Shown: positions 52,601 to 60,861, counted from the stretch's first letter. The stretch: DNA of 64,000 nt from Litoribacter ruber (GCF_018500185.1 NZ_JAHBGI010000004.1:186001-250000), one strand, 5' to 3'. Numbers and translations: made by a program. Notes: a model not told the origin generated them from the sequence alone.

Positions 52601-54314
52601 CCTCAAATCTTGCCGCCCCTTCTATATCGTCTATCTCCACTCCCTTGGTGTCCAGGTTGAAATTGCCGCTTATGAAAATGTCCTCCTTAATCAGGTTGAG
52701 GTTTTGGAGAAAAGCCGTATCAATCTTTGCTTCCAATCGGACGCTGTCCTTATTGGAGCGCAGGTCCATTTTTCCTGCCAGCTGCATTTTTAGGTTAGGA
52801 TCACGAATGTTGAGTTTCCCGCTGAAAAGGTCCTTTCCGTAAGTGGCATTGGTGCGGATGTTGGCATAATTGTATTTGTTGATGCCTATAGAGTTAATGT
52901 CCGCATCAAGGGATAGGATGGCCGACTCGGCCGTCAGGCCAGTTCCTTTCAATTGGCCTTTCATGGTCACCCTTTGAAAAAGCTCCGGCTGGTCCAAAAT
53001 TAGACCGATATTCAAATTTTGAAGCTCTACAGACCCGCTATAGGTGGGGACGTTTCGCGCTCTTCGGTAATTGAGCCGCCCATTCATATTGCCGATGCCT
53101 GTACGGAAATTCCCGCTTGCGGTGAAGTTTTCAAAATACCCCGTAAAATCCCCATCAAATCGGATATCCCTAAATTTATTGACTTGCCTCCTGGCTTCAT
53201 CGGATAGGTAAGGGGCCAAATCAGCGCTGGTCAAAGTAGAGTTCATCAAGGAAAGCCTGAAAAAAGTTTCCTCCACATTGGGGAGGCCCTCGATGTCAAA
53301 CTTACCGAACATGGCACTCCTTTCCCCAAACCGGATCAGGAGCTGCTCTGAGGCCAAGTCACTGATCTGCCCGGTGATTTCCCCACTAAGGTAAATCTTG
53401 TCGTCAAAATCGGGAATCTGCTCCGCAAAATATTTGAGGTCTTTGATGTCCAACACAGCCTCGCTCAGCTGCGCCCTGATATTGACGGAATTGTTGAAAT
53501 CACTCAGATCCCTGACTTCATCGTATGAAAATTCAAGGTAGTTTCTGACAATAGTTTCATTGCTTCGCAAATACAAATTGTCGAAGACCATTCCCGTGTT
53601 GGAATATAAAAAGTCGGTTTGCAGCTGCTGGACTTCCAGTCCTGATGTGGACTCCACGCCACGCAGGCTTTCCACCGAAACGGCAATCGTGTCCGACTTG
53701 GCAAAGAAATCCTCTCCTCTTGCCACCAGGTTTCGGAATCGAAGCTTTCCGTAATCAAAACCGGTCTCGAATACGGGTAGGGTGTAATCCAGAATATCCA
53801 GCGAGGTGTTTTTTAGGGATAGCTCGGTGATGGAAAATTTAACAGGCCTTTTTTCCTGCTTGGAAACCGTTGGGCTCAGCAAGGCATTAATCCTTGCCAC
53901 AAAGACCGTGATATTGATGTCGTCTTCCTCTGGATGGGTCAGTAGTCTAACTTGACCATGGTTGAGCTGCACTTCATCGATAGAGGGGTTGTCGCTGTTG
54001 AGCAGGCCTTGGAGGGAAAAGTCAATGTAGACCTCTTCCAGGTTGGCCATCAGGCTGTCGTTATGGTCATATACCACCACATCGGAAAGGCTGACCGCAT
54101 CCCACCACCTGATGTTTACCTTGGAAATACTGGTTCTAAACCCTGTGTTTTCGGTGATGTAGTTGGTAAGGACTTTAGTGAGGCGCGTCTGCACAGAGGG
54201 GATCTGGAGCAGAGCGGCGACGAGTGCGAGGGTCAGAACAAGAAATAAAGCTACCCGCAAAAGCACCATGAGTGCTTTCGCTAAAATTTGCGTAACTTTC
54301 GGGTTCTTTTCCAA
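49668..54314 (-). CDS. TamB/DUF490-like translocation and assembly protein
   Basis: A protein of 1548 residues with an N-terminal membrane anchor (about residues 17-38) and a very long series of short beta strands, ending in the DUF490 region (YEIVDARYNFSLYNIINKEFTIEPGGRISWFGDPYEGILNIKA and later). This is the TamB architecture: a periplasm-spanning groove linking inner and outer membrane, used for lipid movement or for autotransporter assembly. The first codon is TTG at 54312-54314, which shares bases with the divergent tsaD start at 54314; an ATG 48 bases downstream (54264-54266) would still leave the anchor. Both starts are possible, and the outer one adds basic residues (KNPKV..K) ahead of the anchor. 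Confidence 0.85.
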   Translation of the reverse strand: MEKNPKVTQILAKALMVLLRVALFLVLTLALVAALLQIPSVQTRLTKVLTNYITENTGFRTSISKVNIRWWDAVSLSDVVVYDHNDSLMANLEEVYIDFSLQGLLNSDNPSIDEVQLNHGQVRLLTHPEEDDINITVFVARINALLSPTVSKQEKRPVKFSITELSLKNTSLDILDYTLPVFETGFDYGKLRFRNLVARGEDFFAKSDTIAVSVESLRGVESTSGLEVQQLQTDFLYSNTGMVFDNLYLRSNETIVRNYLEFSYDEVRDLSDFNNSVNIRAQLSEAVLDIKDLKYFAEQIPDFDDKIYLSGEITGQISDLASEQLLIRFGERSAMFGKFDIEGLPNVEETFFRLSLMNSTLTSADLAPYLSDEARRQVNKFRDIRFDGDFTGYFENFTASGNFRTGIGNMNGRLNYRRARNVPTYSGSVELQNLNIGLILDQPELFQRVTMKGQLKGTGLTAESAILSLDADINSIGINKYNYANIRTNATYGKDLFSGKLNIRDPNLKMQLAGKMDLRSNKDSVRLEAKIDTAFLQNLNLIKEDIFISGNFNLDTKGVEIDDIEGAARFEDMLFSYEGRDLHVDQFIFQSLFTPEGRVIALNSDLLTAGISGNYKLEELGKDLTTLGQEYFALITSQPEKAPVITENDLMGSYNFDININLIDPNPLIYLLDPSLSISDNTVIEGAFYQTPENTILNLFSDIDTVYYKGHYFLDNNLDFNTSKLRGDSDVLASFYINSKQQQLSSGITFNDFSLEALWDQAAIDLNINFAQEETDSYARIRSHIEVGPDEIDMVFEPSELKVLDRFWEIEPDNQLVYTLGNLEIINLKLVENGQFLALNGKISKEPEDVLSLEMHQVDMSLLNTWDIKEFEGTANGLFAISNILENPVVMGNLNVDEFHINNFLIGNLDATTYFDNDNDRIHLDLTNTRLGKKIIAIEGYLGTKEDQLDLVAKFEEANLSIAEPFLSDYITNLGGTLTGELDIRGRMYNPEITGSGRLTAGNLRVNYLNTTYTVDGRVNFTPNEISFRGLELTDTRGNKANMRGGISHDRFSNFILDISSDLNNFQVLNTTIRDNDLFYGTAYASGKLEIFGAANNLDINAQATSQPNTRIYIPIGSSDGQFKEDFINIINVRDTTRQVATLDQVEKLALQNVRMNFNLDITPDAYAEIIIDPRTGESIQGRGRGNLNLGIDTQGNFTMSGIYEIVDARYNFSLYNIINKEFTIEPGGRISWFGDPYEGILNIKAIYEENVSLMSLQPAQTTASTDMMDSQLRRRFPVKVIMGLQGPLLSPDINFDFDFSGFPEGEIQTYISAFRNRISNDEQEKNRQVFSLIMLRRFSPEGQFSGAGIGFSNLSQLVSSQLNALVAQVDQNLEIDFDLATLDQTALESFQLRVAYTFLDGRLRVMRDGGFTDLQGNTDLNTIAGDWQAEYLLTEDGRYRLRVYNRNNFNNAFTSLNLSANVITYGVSISQTLSFSSFQELIENIGKNRRQRLLINDIDDFLRYDFEEGLLVPNEEVEPVPIRVIEGLLDLKSEEEEETPIRNEEEN

Positions 54315-55333
54315 TGAATGAGATGAAAATTAATATTCTGGCTATCGAGTCTTCCTGTGATGAAACGTCTGCATCGGTGATTTCTGATGGCAAAATACTT
54401 AATAATATTGTGGCCACGCAATCTGTGCACGAAAAATATGGGGGAGTGGTGCCTGAACTGGCATCCCGGGCCCACCAACAACACCTCGTGCCGGTGATCC
54501 ATGAGGCGATTGAAACCTCGGGAATTGACAAAAAGGACCTGTCGGCGGTGGCTTTCACGAGGGGGCCAGGCCTGATGGGGTCCCTGATGGTAGGGGTTTC
54601 TTTTGCTAAATCTTTTGCCTATTCCCTAGGCATTCCTCTTATCGAGGTCAACCATATGGAGGCGCATATTTTGGCCCACTTCATAGATGATCCCAAACCT
54701 GATTTCCCATTCATCTGCCTTACAGTAAGCGGGGGGCATACCCAGCTGGTGCTGGTGAAAGACCACCTGGAAATGGAAGTGATCGGGGAAACCCTGGATG
54801 ATGCAGTAGGGGAAGCATTTGACAAAACCGCCAAACTGATGGGCTTGCCCTATCCTGGAGGTCCGCTGATCGACAAATACGCCAAGGAAGGCAACCCCAA
54901 AGCCTTTGCCTTTCCAGTGTCCGATATGCCAGAATTAAATTATTCCTTTAGTGGGATAAAAACTGCCGTTCTATACTTCCTTCGGGATAAGATAAAAGAG
55001 AACCCGCAATTTATTGAGGAAAATACCGCTGACATCTGCGCCTCGGTACAATATACGCTGATCAAGATGCTGACCCAGAAACTCAAGAAGGCCGCTAAGC
55101 TGCATAGGGTGAAAAACATTGCCATTGCCGGTGGAGTAAGCGCAAACTCTGGACTGCGTGAGGAGTTGAATAGATTGGCAGCGGATTTGAATTGGAAAGT
55201 TTATATTCCTAAGTTCGAGTACTGTACTGACAATGCGGCTATGATTGCCATGGCTGCCCATTATAAATTTTTAAGCAATTCTTTTTGCGGCCTGGACACC
55301 AGTCCTTTGGCCAAAATGAAAATCGGAAACTAA
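54314..55333 (+). CDS. tsaD: tRNA N6-adenosine threonylcarbamoyltransferase
   Basis: A 339-residue ASKHA-fold protein that transfers threonylcarbamoyl to A37 of tRNAs reading ANN codons. Landmarks: LAIESSCDETSASV, the metal-binding EVNHMEAHILAHF with His114 and His118, TVSGGHTQLVLV, and the C-terminal IAGGVSANSGLREEL. ATG codons at 54314 and 54323 could start the protein (MNEMKIN or MKIN); the upstream one lies at the same bases as the start of the divergent TamB-like gene. The gene is followed by smpB after 3 bases. Confidence 0.95.
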   Translation: MNEMKINILAIESSCDETSASVISDGKILNNIVATQSVHEKYGGVVPELASRAHQQHLVPVIHEAIETSGIDKKDLSAVAFTRGPGLMGSLMVGVSFAKSFAYSLGIPLIEVNHMEAHILAHFIDDPKPDFPFICLTVSGGHTQLVLVKDHLEMEVIGETLDDAVGEAFDKTAKLMGLPYPGGPLIDKYAKEGNPKAFAFPVSDMPELNYSFSGIKTAVLYFLRDKIKENPQFIEENTADICASVQYTLIKMLTQKLKKAAKLHRVKNIAIAGGVSANSGLREELNRLAADLNWKVYIPKFEYCTDNAAMIAMAAHYKFLSNSFCGLDTSPLAKMKIGN

Positions 55334-55336
55334 CCT

Positions 55337-55801
55337 ATGGCCAAAACCAGTAAACTCCAGAAAATAATCAACATCAAAAACAAAAAGGCCAGTTTTGAAT
55401 TTGAATTCATAGATAAATATGTGGCCGGCATCGTTTTGAAAGGAACTGAAATCAAATCCCTGAGGGAAGGCAAAGCTTCCCTGACCGAGGCGTTTTGTTT
55501 TTTTAGAAACGGTGAGCTTTTTATCCGCCAGATGCACATCGCTCCTTATTCCTTTGCGGCTTCCTATAATCATGACCCGGTAAGGGAAAGAAAATTGCTG
55601 CTCAACAAAAGAGAGTTGGATAAGCTGGAGAGCAAGTTTCAGGAAAAAGGATTGACAATCATCCCTGTGAGGCTTTTCATCAATGATAAAGGCTTGGCCA
55701 AAATTGAAATTGCTCTGGGAAGGGGTAAAAAAATACACGACAAACGTCAGGATATCAAAAACAAGGATGCAAAAAGAGACCTCGACAGAATGGCCTATTG
55801 A
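55337..55801 (+). CDS. smpB: SsrA-binding protein SmpB
   Basis: A 154-residue tmRNA partner for rescue of stalled ribosomes. The OB-like core shows ASFEFEFIDKYVAGIVLKGTEIKSLREGKASLTEAF, FIRQMHIAPYSF, and the tail GKKIHDKRQDIKNKDAKRDLDRMAY, with the basic C-terminal helix. It follows tsaD by 3 bases. The next gene starts inside its last 35 bases, in another frame. Confidence 0.95.
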   Translation: MAKTSKLQKIINIKNKKASFEFEFIDKYVAGIVLKGTEIKSLREGKASLTEAFCFFRNGELFIRQMHIAPYSFAASYNHDPVRERKLLLNKRELDKLESKFQEKGLTIIPVRLFINDKGLAKIEIALGRGKKIHDKRQDIKNKDAKRDLDRMAY

Positions 55802-56576
55802 TGAAGGTTACGGTGTTTGCCGCCTTTCACTGGCCACCGTATATCAAGAACCACGCCCGGGTGCCGGGTTGGTGACCCAATTGCTTTTTGGTGAAACCTA
55901 CAGGGTGCTGGAGGCAGATCCAAGCAAGCGGTATCTGCGCATAGAAAGCCATCAGGACAAAAGTCAAGGATGGCTGGTGACGGCACAGCATCATGCCATC
56001 GCGCAAGAGGAGTTTGATGCATTCAACGATTCTGATTACCAACTCACCACTTCACCTGTTTCCCATATCACCTTCAAAAACCAAAAGATATACCTGTTGC
56101 CGGGTAGTCATCTGCATGTTGCCCAAAACGAACTTTTTGACCTCAGCCAGTCCTTACAGTTTAGCGGCAGTTCCAGGCCGCGTTCCCAAAAAGCGGACAG
56201 GGATGAACTGATGGAGATTGCACAGCTTTTTGTCAATACCCCTTTTCTTTCGGGTGGAAGGAGCTTTTTCGGGCTTGGAGCGGGTAGTTTTGTCCAGCTG
56301 GTGTATAAGATTGCAGGATACAAAGTCCCCAAGTTTTTGAGTCAGCTGTTGGTCTTTGGCCAGAAAGTGGAGGCAAGTGCGGCACAGCCTGGAGACTTGC
56401 TGATTTTCTACAACGAAATGCTGCTCCCCGAGCATATGGGGTTATATCTTGGTGATGAACAAATCATTCATATGAAAGGAAAGGTGAGGATAGACAAGAT
56501 AAGTTTTGCGCCTAAATCTGGTCAAAAAAACATTTCAGGCTTTCCTAACGTTCATGAAGTCAGGAAATTAATTTGA
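55767..56576 (+). CDS. NlpC/P60 (C40)-fold protein lacking the catalytic cysteine
   Basis: A 269-residue protein with N-terminal SH3-like domains (from GVCRLSLATVYQEP to about residue 120) and a C-terminal C40 domain. In this family the catalytic Cys sits in a G-x-D-C-S-G-F motif following the second Gly-rich segment. Here the corresponding stretch reads FFGLGAGSFVQ (residues 167-177): Asp, Cys, Ser, Gly are replaced by Gly171, Ala172, Gly173, Ser174. The later catalytic-type His is kept (His223 in EHMGLYLGD), as is HMKGKVRID. It cannot be an ordinary cysteine peptidase and may be a binding pseudoenzyme. The start ATG is at 55767, inside smpB; no signal peptide is seen. It is followed by the HNH gene after 6 bases. 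Confidence 0.8.
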   Translation: MQKETSTEWPIDEGYGVCRLSLATVYQEPRPGAGLVTQLLFGETYRVLEADPSKRYLRIESHQDKSQGWLVTAQHHAIAQEEFDAFNDSDYQLTTSPVSHITFKNQKIYLLPGSHLHVAQNELFDLSQSLQFSGSSRPRSQKADRDELMEIAQLFVNTPFLSGGRSFFGLGAGSFVQLVYKIAGYKVPKFLSQLLVFGQKVEASAAQPGDLLIFYNEMLLPEHMGLYLGDEQIIHMKGKVRIDKISFAPKSGQKNISGFPNVHEVRKLI

Positions 56577-56582
56577 AGTGTC

Positions 56583-57092
56583 ATGGAGAAGAAAGTGCTA
56601 GTGTTGAATTTGGATCATACCCCAGTGGCCATTGTCACAGTCCAAAAGGCAATAGTGCTTACCATTCTCGACAAGGCCTCTCCTTTGGCCACCTATTCCT
56701 ATCTATCCATCCGTACGGTAGACCGTACATTTGTTTATCCTGCTGTTATCCGCTTGCGGGAGTATAAAAACGTTCCTTATAGAGGCGTGATGCTTAGCCG
56801 CCACAATCTTTTTCGCAGGGATAGAAATGCCTGCCAATACTGCGGTTCCGGCAAGCACCTGACTATCGATCACGTGATTCCCCGGTCTAAAGGCGGCAAG
56901 ACCGAATGGAAGAACCTGGTTACGGCTTGCCACCGGTGCAACACCCAAAAGGGTGACCGATCAGTGGAGCAGGTTGGCTTTAGCCTCAAGCATCCCCCAT
57001 TCAAACCCACCCTGAAAATGTTCCTTGCCGAATACGCTGAAAAGAATGCAGAGGAATGGATGCCCTTTTTGGGCGTGAAAGAAATGGGCTAA
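56583..57092 (+). CDS. HNH endonuclease family protein
   Basis: A 169-residue protein with an N-terminal domain (MEKKVLVLNLDHTPVAIVTVQKAIVL) and a C-terminal HNH motif: C-x2-C in NACQYCGSGKHLTIDHVIPRSKGG, then NLVTACHRCNTQKGDRS with a second C-x2-C. The zinc pair and the DH in TIDHV are those of the HNH_5 family common in Bacteroidota. These proteins are probably DNA or RNA nucleases of unknown target. It follows the C40-like gene by 6 bases. Confidence 0.85.
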   Translation: MEKKVLVLNLDHTPVAIVTVQKAIVLTILDKASPLATYSYLSIRTVDRTFVYPAVIRLREYKNVPYRGVMLSRHNLFRRDRNACQYCGSGKHLTIDHVIPRSKGGKTEWKNLVTACHRCNTQKGDRSVEQVGFSLKHPPFKPTLKMFLAEYAEKNAEEWMPFLGVKEMG

Positions 57093-57160
57093 GTAGTTAT
57101 TTTTATTATCTTCGAGCCTCCATCCCTAAGGTCACCACCTTTGGGGACCCACTTTATTTT

Positions 57161-58087
57161 ATGATTATGAGTATGAAAAAGACTTTAGGCTTAATATGCC
57201 TGCTTTCCTTGGCGTGTGCTCTGGAAGGAAAGGCACAGATTGAAGGTAAAAAATCACTGGCAGCCAAAGGTGCCAAGCTGGAAAAGGCCGGGGAAGGTTT
57301 TGAATTTACCGAAGGTCCAGCTGTCAACAGGGAAGGGCACGTTTACTTCACCGACCAGCCAAACAACAAAATCCATAAATGGGCATTCAATACAGGTGAA
57401 ATTACCGTGTTCATGGAAGATGCGGGCCGTTCAAATGGCTTGTTTTATGACAATAGAAGGGATGTGTTGATAGCCTGCGCTGATGAGAAAAACCAGCTTT
57501 GGTCCATTACCCCAAAAGGTGAAAAGAAAGTATTGATTGAGAGTTTCAGAGGCAAAAGGCTCAACGGCCCCAACGATGTATGGGTAGGTCCTAATGGCGG
57601 TATCTATATGACGGATCCCTTGTATAAGCGGGATTATTGGGAAAGAGACCCAGGGATGCAGCAAGATGGGGAGCATCTGTATTATTTGGCCCCTGATCAT
57701 GCCCAATTTATCCGTGTTGATGAAAACTTGGTCAAGCCCAACGGAATTATCGGATCCCAAGATGGTAAAAAGCTATACGTGGCCGATATCGGGGACGATA
57801 AAACCTATGTATATGATATCGAGGAAGACGGTTACCTGATCAACAGGCAGCTGTTTACGGAAAAAGGTTCAGACGGCATGACTTTGGACAACCGTGGGAA
57901 CCTTTACCTTACTGGCAAAGAGGGGGTAACGATTGTGAACCGTAAAGGAGAGCAGGTCGGCAGAATCCCGATCCCGGAGGAACTGACCACAAACATTGTG
58001 TTTGGGGGGCCGGAGAGGAAAACCCTATTCATTACTGCCATGGGATCTGTTTATACTTTGGAGATGAAGGTTAGAGGGACGCATTGA
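57161..58087 (+). CDS. SMP-30/gluconolactonase-family secreted protein
   Basis: A 308-residue protein with signal peptide (MIMSMKKTLGLICLLSLACALEGKAQ, starts at 57161 or 57173 possible). The rest is a six-bladed propeller of SMP-30 type: FTEGPAVNREGHVYFTDQPNNKIHKW with a metal Glu, RLNGPNDVWVGPNGGIYMTDP with the metal Asn and Asp, VKPNGIIGSQDGKKLYVAD, and GSDGMTLDNRGNLYLTG. It should hydrolyse a sugar lactone or a similar ester in the periplasm. It lies 68 bases after the HNH gene and is followed by a terminator. Confidence 0.9.
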   Translation: MIMSMKKTLGLICLLSLACALEGKAQIEGKKSLAAKGAKLEKAGEGFEFTEGPAVNREGHVYFTDQPNNKIHKWAFNTGEITVFMEDAGRSNGLFYDNRRDVLIACADEKNQLWSITPKGEKKVLIESFRGKRLNGPNDVWVGPNGGIYMTDPLYKRDYWERDPGMQQDGEHLYYLAPDHAQFIRVDENLVKPNGIIGSQDGKKLYVADIGDDKTYVYDIEEDGYLINRQLFTEKGSDGMTLDNRGNLYLTGKEGVTIVNRKGEQVGRIPIPEELTTNIVFGGPERKTLFITAMGSVYTLEMKVRGTH

Positions 58088-58129
58088 AAGTGAGAGGTGT
58101 GAGAAAGTTGTGTTTAGAATTTGAGTATA

Positions 58130-58167
58130 AACAAATAAAGGAGGCTGGATGGCCTCCTTTATTTGTT
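58130..58167 (+). terminator. Bidirectional terminator between SMP-30 and PH-like genes
   Basis: AACAAATAAAGGAGGC (58130-58145) and GCCTCCTTTATTTGTT (58152-58167) form a perfect 16-bp stem with a 6-base loop TGGATG. The A- and T-rich outer halves mean it can act for the plus-strand gene and for the convergent minus-strand gene. Confidence 0.85.
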
Positions 58168-58176
58168 TTGTTAGTA

Positions 58177-58623
58177 TTAGCTGGTGGTTTTGAGGGAATG
58201 ATGGTTGTCGGATATGCTGATCTCGGGGTTGAGTTGGGTGAGGGCATGGATGAAAGCTTTTTGGTCTTTGGGGCTTACGTATATTTCATCGTATTTATAA
58301 TAATGGATGGATAATCCCGTGGGGGCCAGACCGGCGGTTTTCTGGCCCTGCCTTATGAATTTCCCTTTTCGAATTTCCCGGATGGATGTGATGGGGATCT
58401 TGCCTTTGTTGTATCCGAATCTGTAGAATAGATAGCCATCTTCAATTTTATAAGAATTGTCAAAGTAAATCCAAAGTGGCAAGGCTAAATGAATCCATGC
58501 GAAAAACAAATAAGGTTTGGCAATCAATCCTTCATAATTCCACAAAGAAGCCCCATACATGAGGAGGGGCAAGGTGATCCAGGTAATGGCAAGCCAATTT
58601 TGACGGTCTGTTTTAAATTCCAT
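58177..58623 (-). CDS. PH-domain-like membrane protein
   Basis: A 148-residue protein with two N-terminal membrane segments (WLAITWITLPLLMYGASLW; YLFFAWIHLALPLWIYF) and a soluble C-terminal part that reads like a bacterial PH domain (SYKIEDGYLFYRFGYNKGKIPITSIREIRKG...LSIHYYKYDEIYVSPKDQKAFIHAL). No function is known for this type. It is convergent with the SMP-30 gene. Confidence 0.65.
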   Translation of the reverse strand: MEFKTDRQNWLAITWITLPLLMYGASLWNYEGLIAKPYLFFAWIHLALPLWIYFDNSYKIEDGYLFYRFGYNKGKIPITSIREIRKGKFIRQGQKTAGLAPTGLSIHYYKYDEIYVSPKDQKAFIHALTQLNPEISISDNHHSLKTTS

Positions 58624-58813
58624 TTTTTTTGAATAGGGATATCGTATTGAAAAAATATTTACGGAAGATTAAGTTAATTATTATGGGCTGAATTGCATGA
58701 TTAATTTGAAACTTTTTGATCGGGGAAATTATTTCGGACAATTAAAACTCTCAGCATAAGCCTGCTAGAGTTACTGATGGAGTGGGGGTTACAGGATAAT
58801 TTCTTTCGATATC

Positions 58814-58846
58814 TTTGACTCGTTCCTGTTATTATTTGTACCTTTG
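58814..58846 (+). promoter_or_regulatory. Promoter of rpsA
   Basis: TTTG (58814-58817) and TACCTTTG (58839-58846) separated by 21 bases match the Bacteroidota -33 and -7 elements exactly. Transcription would start near 58853, giving a leader of about 97 bases before the ATG at 58950. Confidence 0.75.
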
Positions 58847-58850
58847 CAAT

Positions 58851-58912
58851 CCGTTCGGGTGAACGGGTCCGTTTTGGCGGGAAAACAACTAACTAAAAAC
58901 CTCAGCCTGAGG
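58851..58912 (+). promoter_or_regulatory. Structured 5' leader of rpsA
   Basis: CCGTTC (58851-58856)/GAACGG (58861-58866) with loop GGGT, and CCTCA (58900-58904)/TGAGG (58908-58912) with loop GCC are two small hairpins in the predicted leader. S1 mRNA leaders are autoregulated in other bacteria; here a role is only inferred. Confidence 0.4.
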
Positions 58913-58949
58913 ACTCTAGGGCTGTTGAAAGTCAGAGTCATTAAATAAT

Positions 58950-60719
58950 ATGTCTAATAAAGAAGATTTTAACTGGGAAAAGTTTGAGACCAAAGGTTTT
59001 GGCGAAGGCTACACTAAGGCTGAGAGAGCCGAAATGGAGAAGCTTTACGACAACACCTTGAATGAGATCACTGAGAAAGAAGTTATCAAAGGTACTGTAG
59101 TAGGTATCAACGATAAGGACGTGATCATCAACATTGGTTTCAAATCTGACGGATTGGTGCCTAGAACTGAATTTAGAGATCTACCTGATCTTAAAATCGG
59201 TGATGAGGTGGAACTTTTCATCGAAGAGCAAGAGAACGCTCTTGGCCAATTGGTCCTTTCTAGAAAGAAAGCCAAAATGGTACGTGCTTGGCAGGATATC
59301 GAAGATGCATTGGAGTTTGACAATGTAATCGAAGGTCTTGTGAAGAGAAGAACCAAAGGTGGTCTTATCGTGGATATCTACGGTGTGGAGGCTTTCTTGC
59401 CAGGTTCTCAGATCGACGTGAAGCCTATCAGAGACTTTGATGTCTATGTAGGTAAGAAAATGGAAGTGAAAGTGGTTAAAATCAACCACGCTAACGATAA
59501 CGTAGTAGTTTCTCATAAAGTCTTGATCGAAAAAGACCTTGAGAAGCAAAAAGCTGAAATCCTTAACAACCTTGAGAAAGGTCAAGTATTGGAAGGTGTG
59601 ATCAAAAACATGACCAACTTCGGTGTATTCATCGATCTTGGTGGTGTAGATGGTCTACTTCACATTACAGATATTTCTTGGGGCAGAATCAATCATCCGG
59701 AAGAAGTTCTTAACCTTGATGACAAAGTTCAGATCGTGGTTCTTGACTTCGATGATGATAAGAAGAGAATTTCTTTGGGTATGAAGCAGCTTACTGCTCA
59801 TCCTTGGGATTCACTTTCTGCTGAGCTTGAAATCGGTTCTAAGGTTAGAGGTAAAATCGTTAACGTTGCTGACTATGGTGCATTCCTTGAGTTGGCTCCA
59901 GGCGTTGAAGGTTTGATCCACGTATCTGAAATGAGCTGGTCTCAGCACTTGAGAAACCCAGCTGACTTCGTGAAAGTTGGTGACGAGATCGATGCGGTAG
60001 TGTTGACTTTGGACAAAGACGACAGAAAAATGTCTCTTGGTATCAAGCAGCTTACTGAAGATCCTTGGACTAAAGGTGACATGTCTACTAAGTATGCAGT
60101 GGGCACTAAGCACAAAGGTGTGGTAAGAAACTTGACTAACTTCGGTCTATTCCTTGAGCTAGAGGAAGGTATCGACGGTCTTGTACACGTATCTGATCTT
60201 TCTTGGACTAAGAAAATCAAGCACCCATCTGAGTACGTTAAAGTAGGAGATGAGCTTGAAGTTGTAGTTCTTGAGCTTGATGTTGACAACAGAAGATTGG
60301 CCCTTGGCCATAAGCAGTTGGAAGAAAACCCATGGGATACTTTCGAGAATGTGTTTCCAGTAGGTTCTGTTCACAAGTGTACTGTTAACTCTAAGAATGA
60401 CAAAGGTGCAGTACTTGAGCTTCCTTACGGACTTGAGGGCTTTGCTACCATCAAAAACTTGGAAAAAGAAGACGGTTCTCAAGTAGAAGTTGGTGACTCT
60501 GAAGACTTCAAAGTAACTGAATTCTCTAAAGATGACAAAAGAATTGTTCTTTCTCATACAGCAACTTTTAAAGAGGCAGCAGTTGAAGCTCCAAAAGCTA
60601 AGAAAGCAGCATCTCCTAAGAAGAAAGCTACAGAGCAGCCGCAAGAAAAGTCTACCCTAGGTGATTTGGATGCACTTTCTGCTTTGAAAGAGAAAATGGA
60701 CGGTGGAGATAAGAAGTAA
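58950..60719 (+). CDS. rpsA: 30S ribosomal protein S1
   Basis: A 589-residue protein with six S1 (OB-fold) domains, for example GTVVGINDKDVIINIGFKSDG, GVIKNMTNFGVFIDLGGVDGLLHITDISW, GKIVNVADYGAFLELAPGVEGLIHVSEMSW and GVVRNLTNFGLFLELEEGIDGLVHVSDLSW. A Lys/Ala-rich tail (about residues 543-589) follows, containing APKAKKAASPKKK. S1 brings mRNA to the ribosome; in Bacteroidota, where Shine-Dalgarno sequences are scarce, its role may be greater. Codon choice is strongly biased (nearly all Arg are AGA), as expected for a highly expressed gene. A terminator follows 25 bases after the stop. Confidence 0.96.
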   Translation: MSNKEDFNWEKFETKGFGEGYTKAERAEMEKLYDNTLNEITEKEVIKGTVVGINDKDVIINIGFKSDGLVPRTEFRDLPDLKIGDEVELFIEEQENALGQLVLSRKKAKMVRAWQDIEDALEFDNVIEGLVKRRTKGGLIVDIYGVEAFLPGSQIDVKPIRDFDVYVGKKMEVKVVKINHANDNVVVSHKVLIEKDLEKQKAEILNNLEKGQVLEGVIKNMTNFGVFIDLGGVDGLLHITDISWGRINHPEEVLNLDDKVQIVVLDFDDDKKRISLGMKQLTAHPWDSLSAELEIGSKVRGKIVNVADYGAFLELAPGVEGLIHVSEMSWSQHLRNPADFVKVGDEIDAVVLTLDKDDRKMSLGIKQLTEDPWTKGDMSTKYAVGTKHKGVVRNLTNFGLFLELEEGIDGLVHVSDLSWTKKIKHPSEYVKVGDELEVVVLELDVDNRRLALGHKQLEENPWDTFENVFPVGSVHKCTVNSKNDKGAVLELPYGLEGFATIKNLEKEDGSQVEVGDSEDFKVTEFSKDDKRIVLSHTATFKEAAVEAPKAKKAASPKKKATEQPQEKSTLGDLDALSALKEKMDGGDKK

Positions 60720-60744
60720 TTCTTGATCCCTATCAAAAATATGA

Positions 60745-60776
60745 AGCCTCCCTTGCAAAAGGGAGGCTTTTTTTAT
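60745..60776 (+). terminator. Terminator of rpsA
   Basis: AAGCCTCCCTT (60745-60755), loop GCAA, AAGGGAGGCTT (60760-60770) and a continuing T-run form a strong intrinsic terminator. Confidence 0.9.
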
Positions 60777-60861
60777 TACTAGATTATTCATCATTCAGCG
60801 TCCATCATTCATTATTTTCCCTTCATTTTCAATTCCCCTTTCCCCTAAGTTCCGGCTTCTC

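Larger units (their letters stand above)
58624..58949. other. Intergenic region before rpsA
   Basis: The 326-base gap holds no gene. Its right part contains the rpsA promoter (58814-58846) and a leader of about 100 bases with small hairpins; its left part (58624-58810) is AT-rich without recognisable features. Confidence 0.7.
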
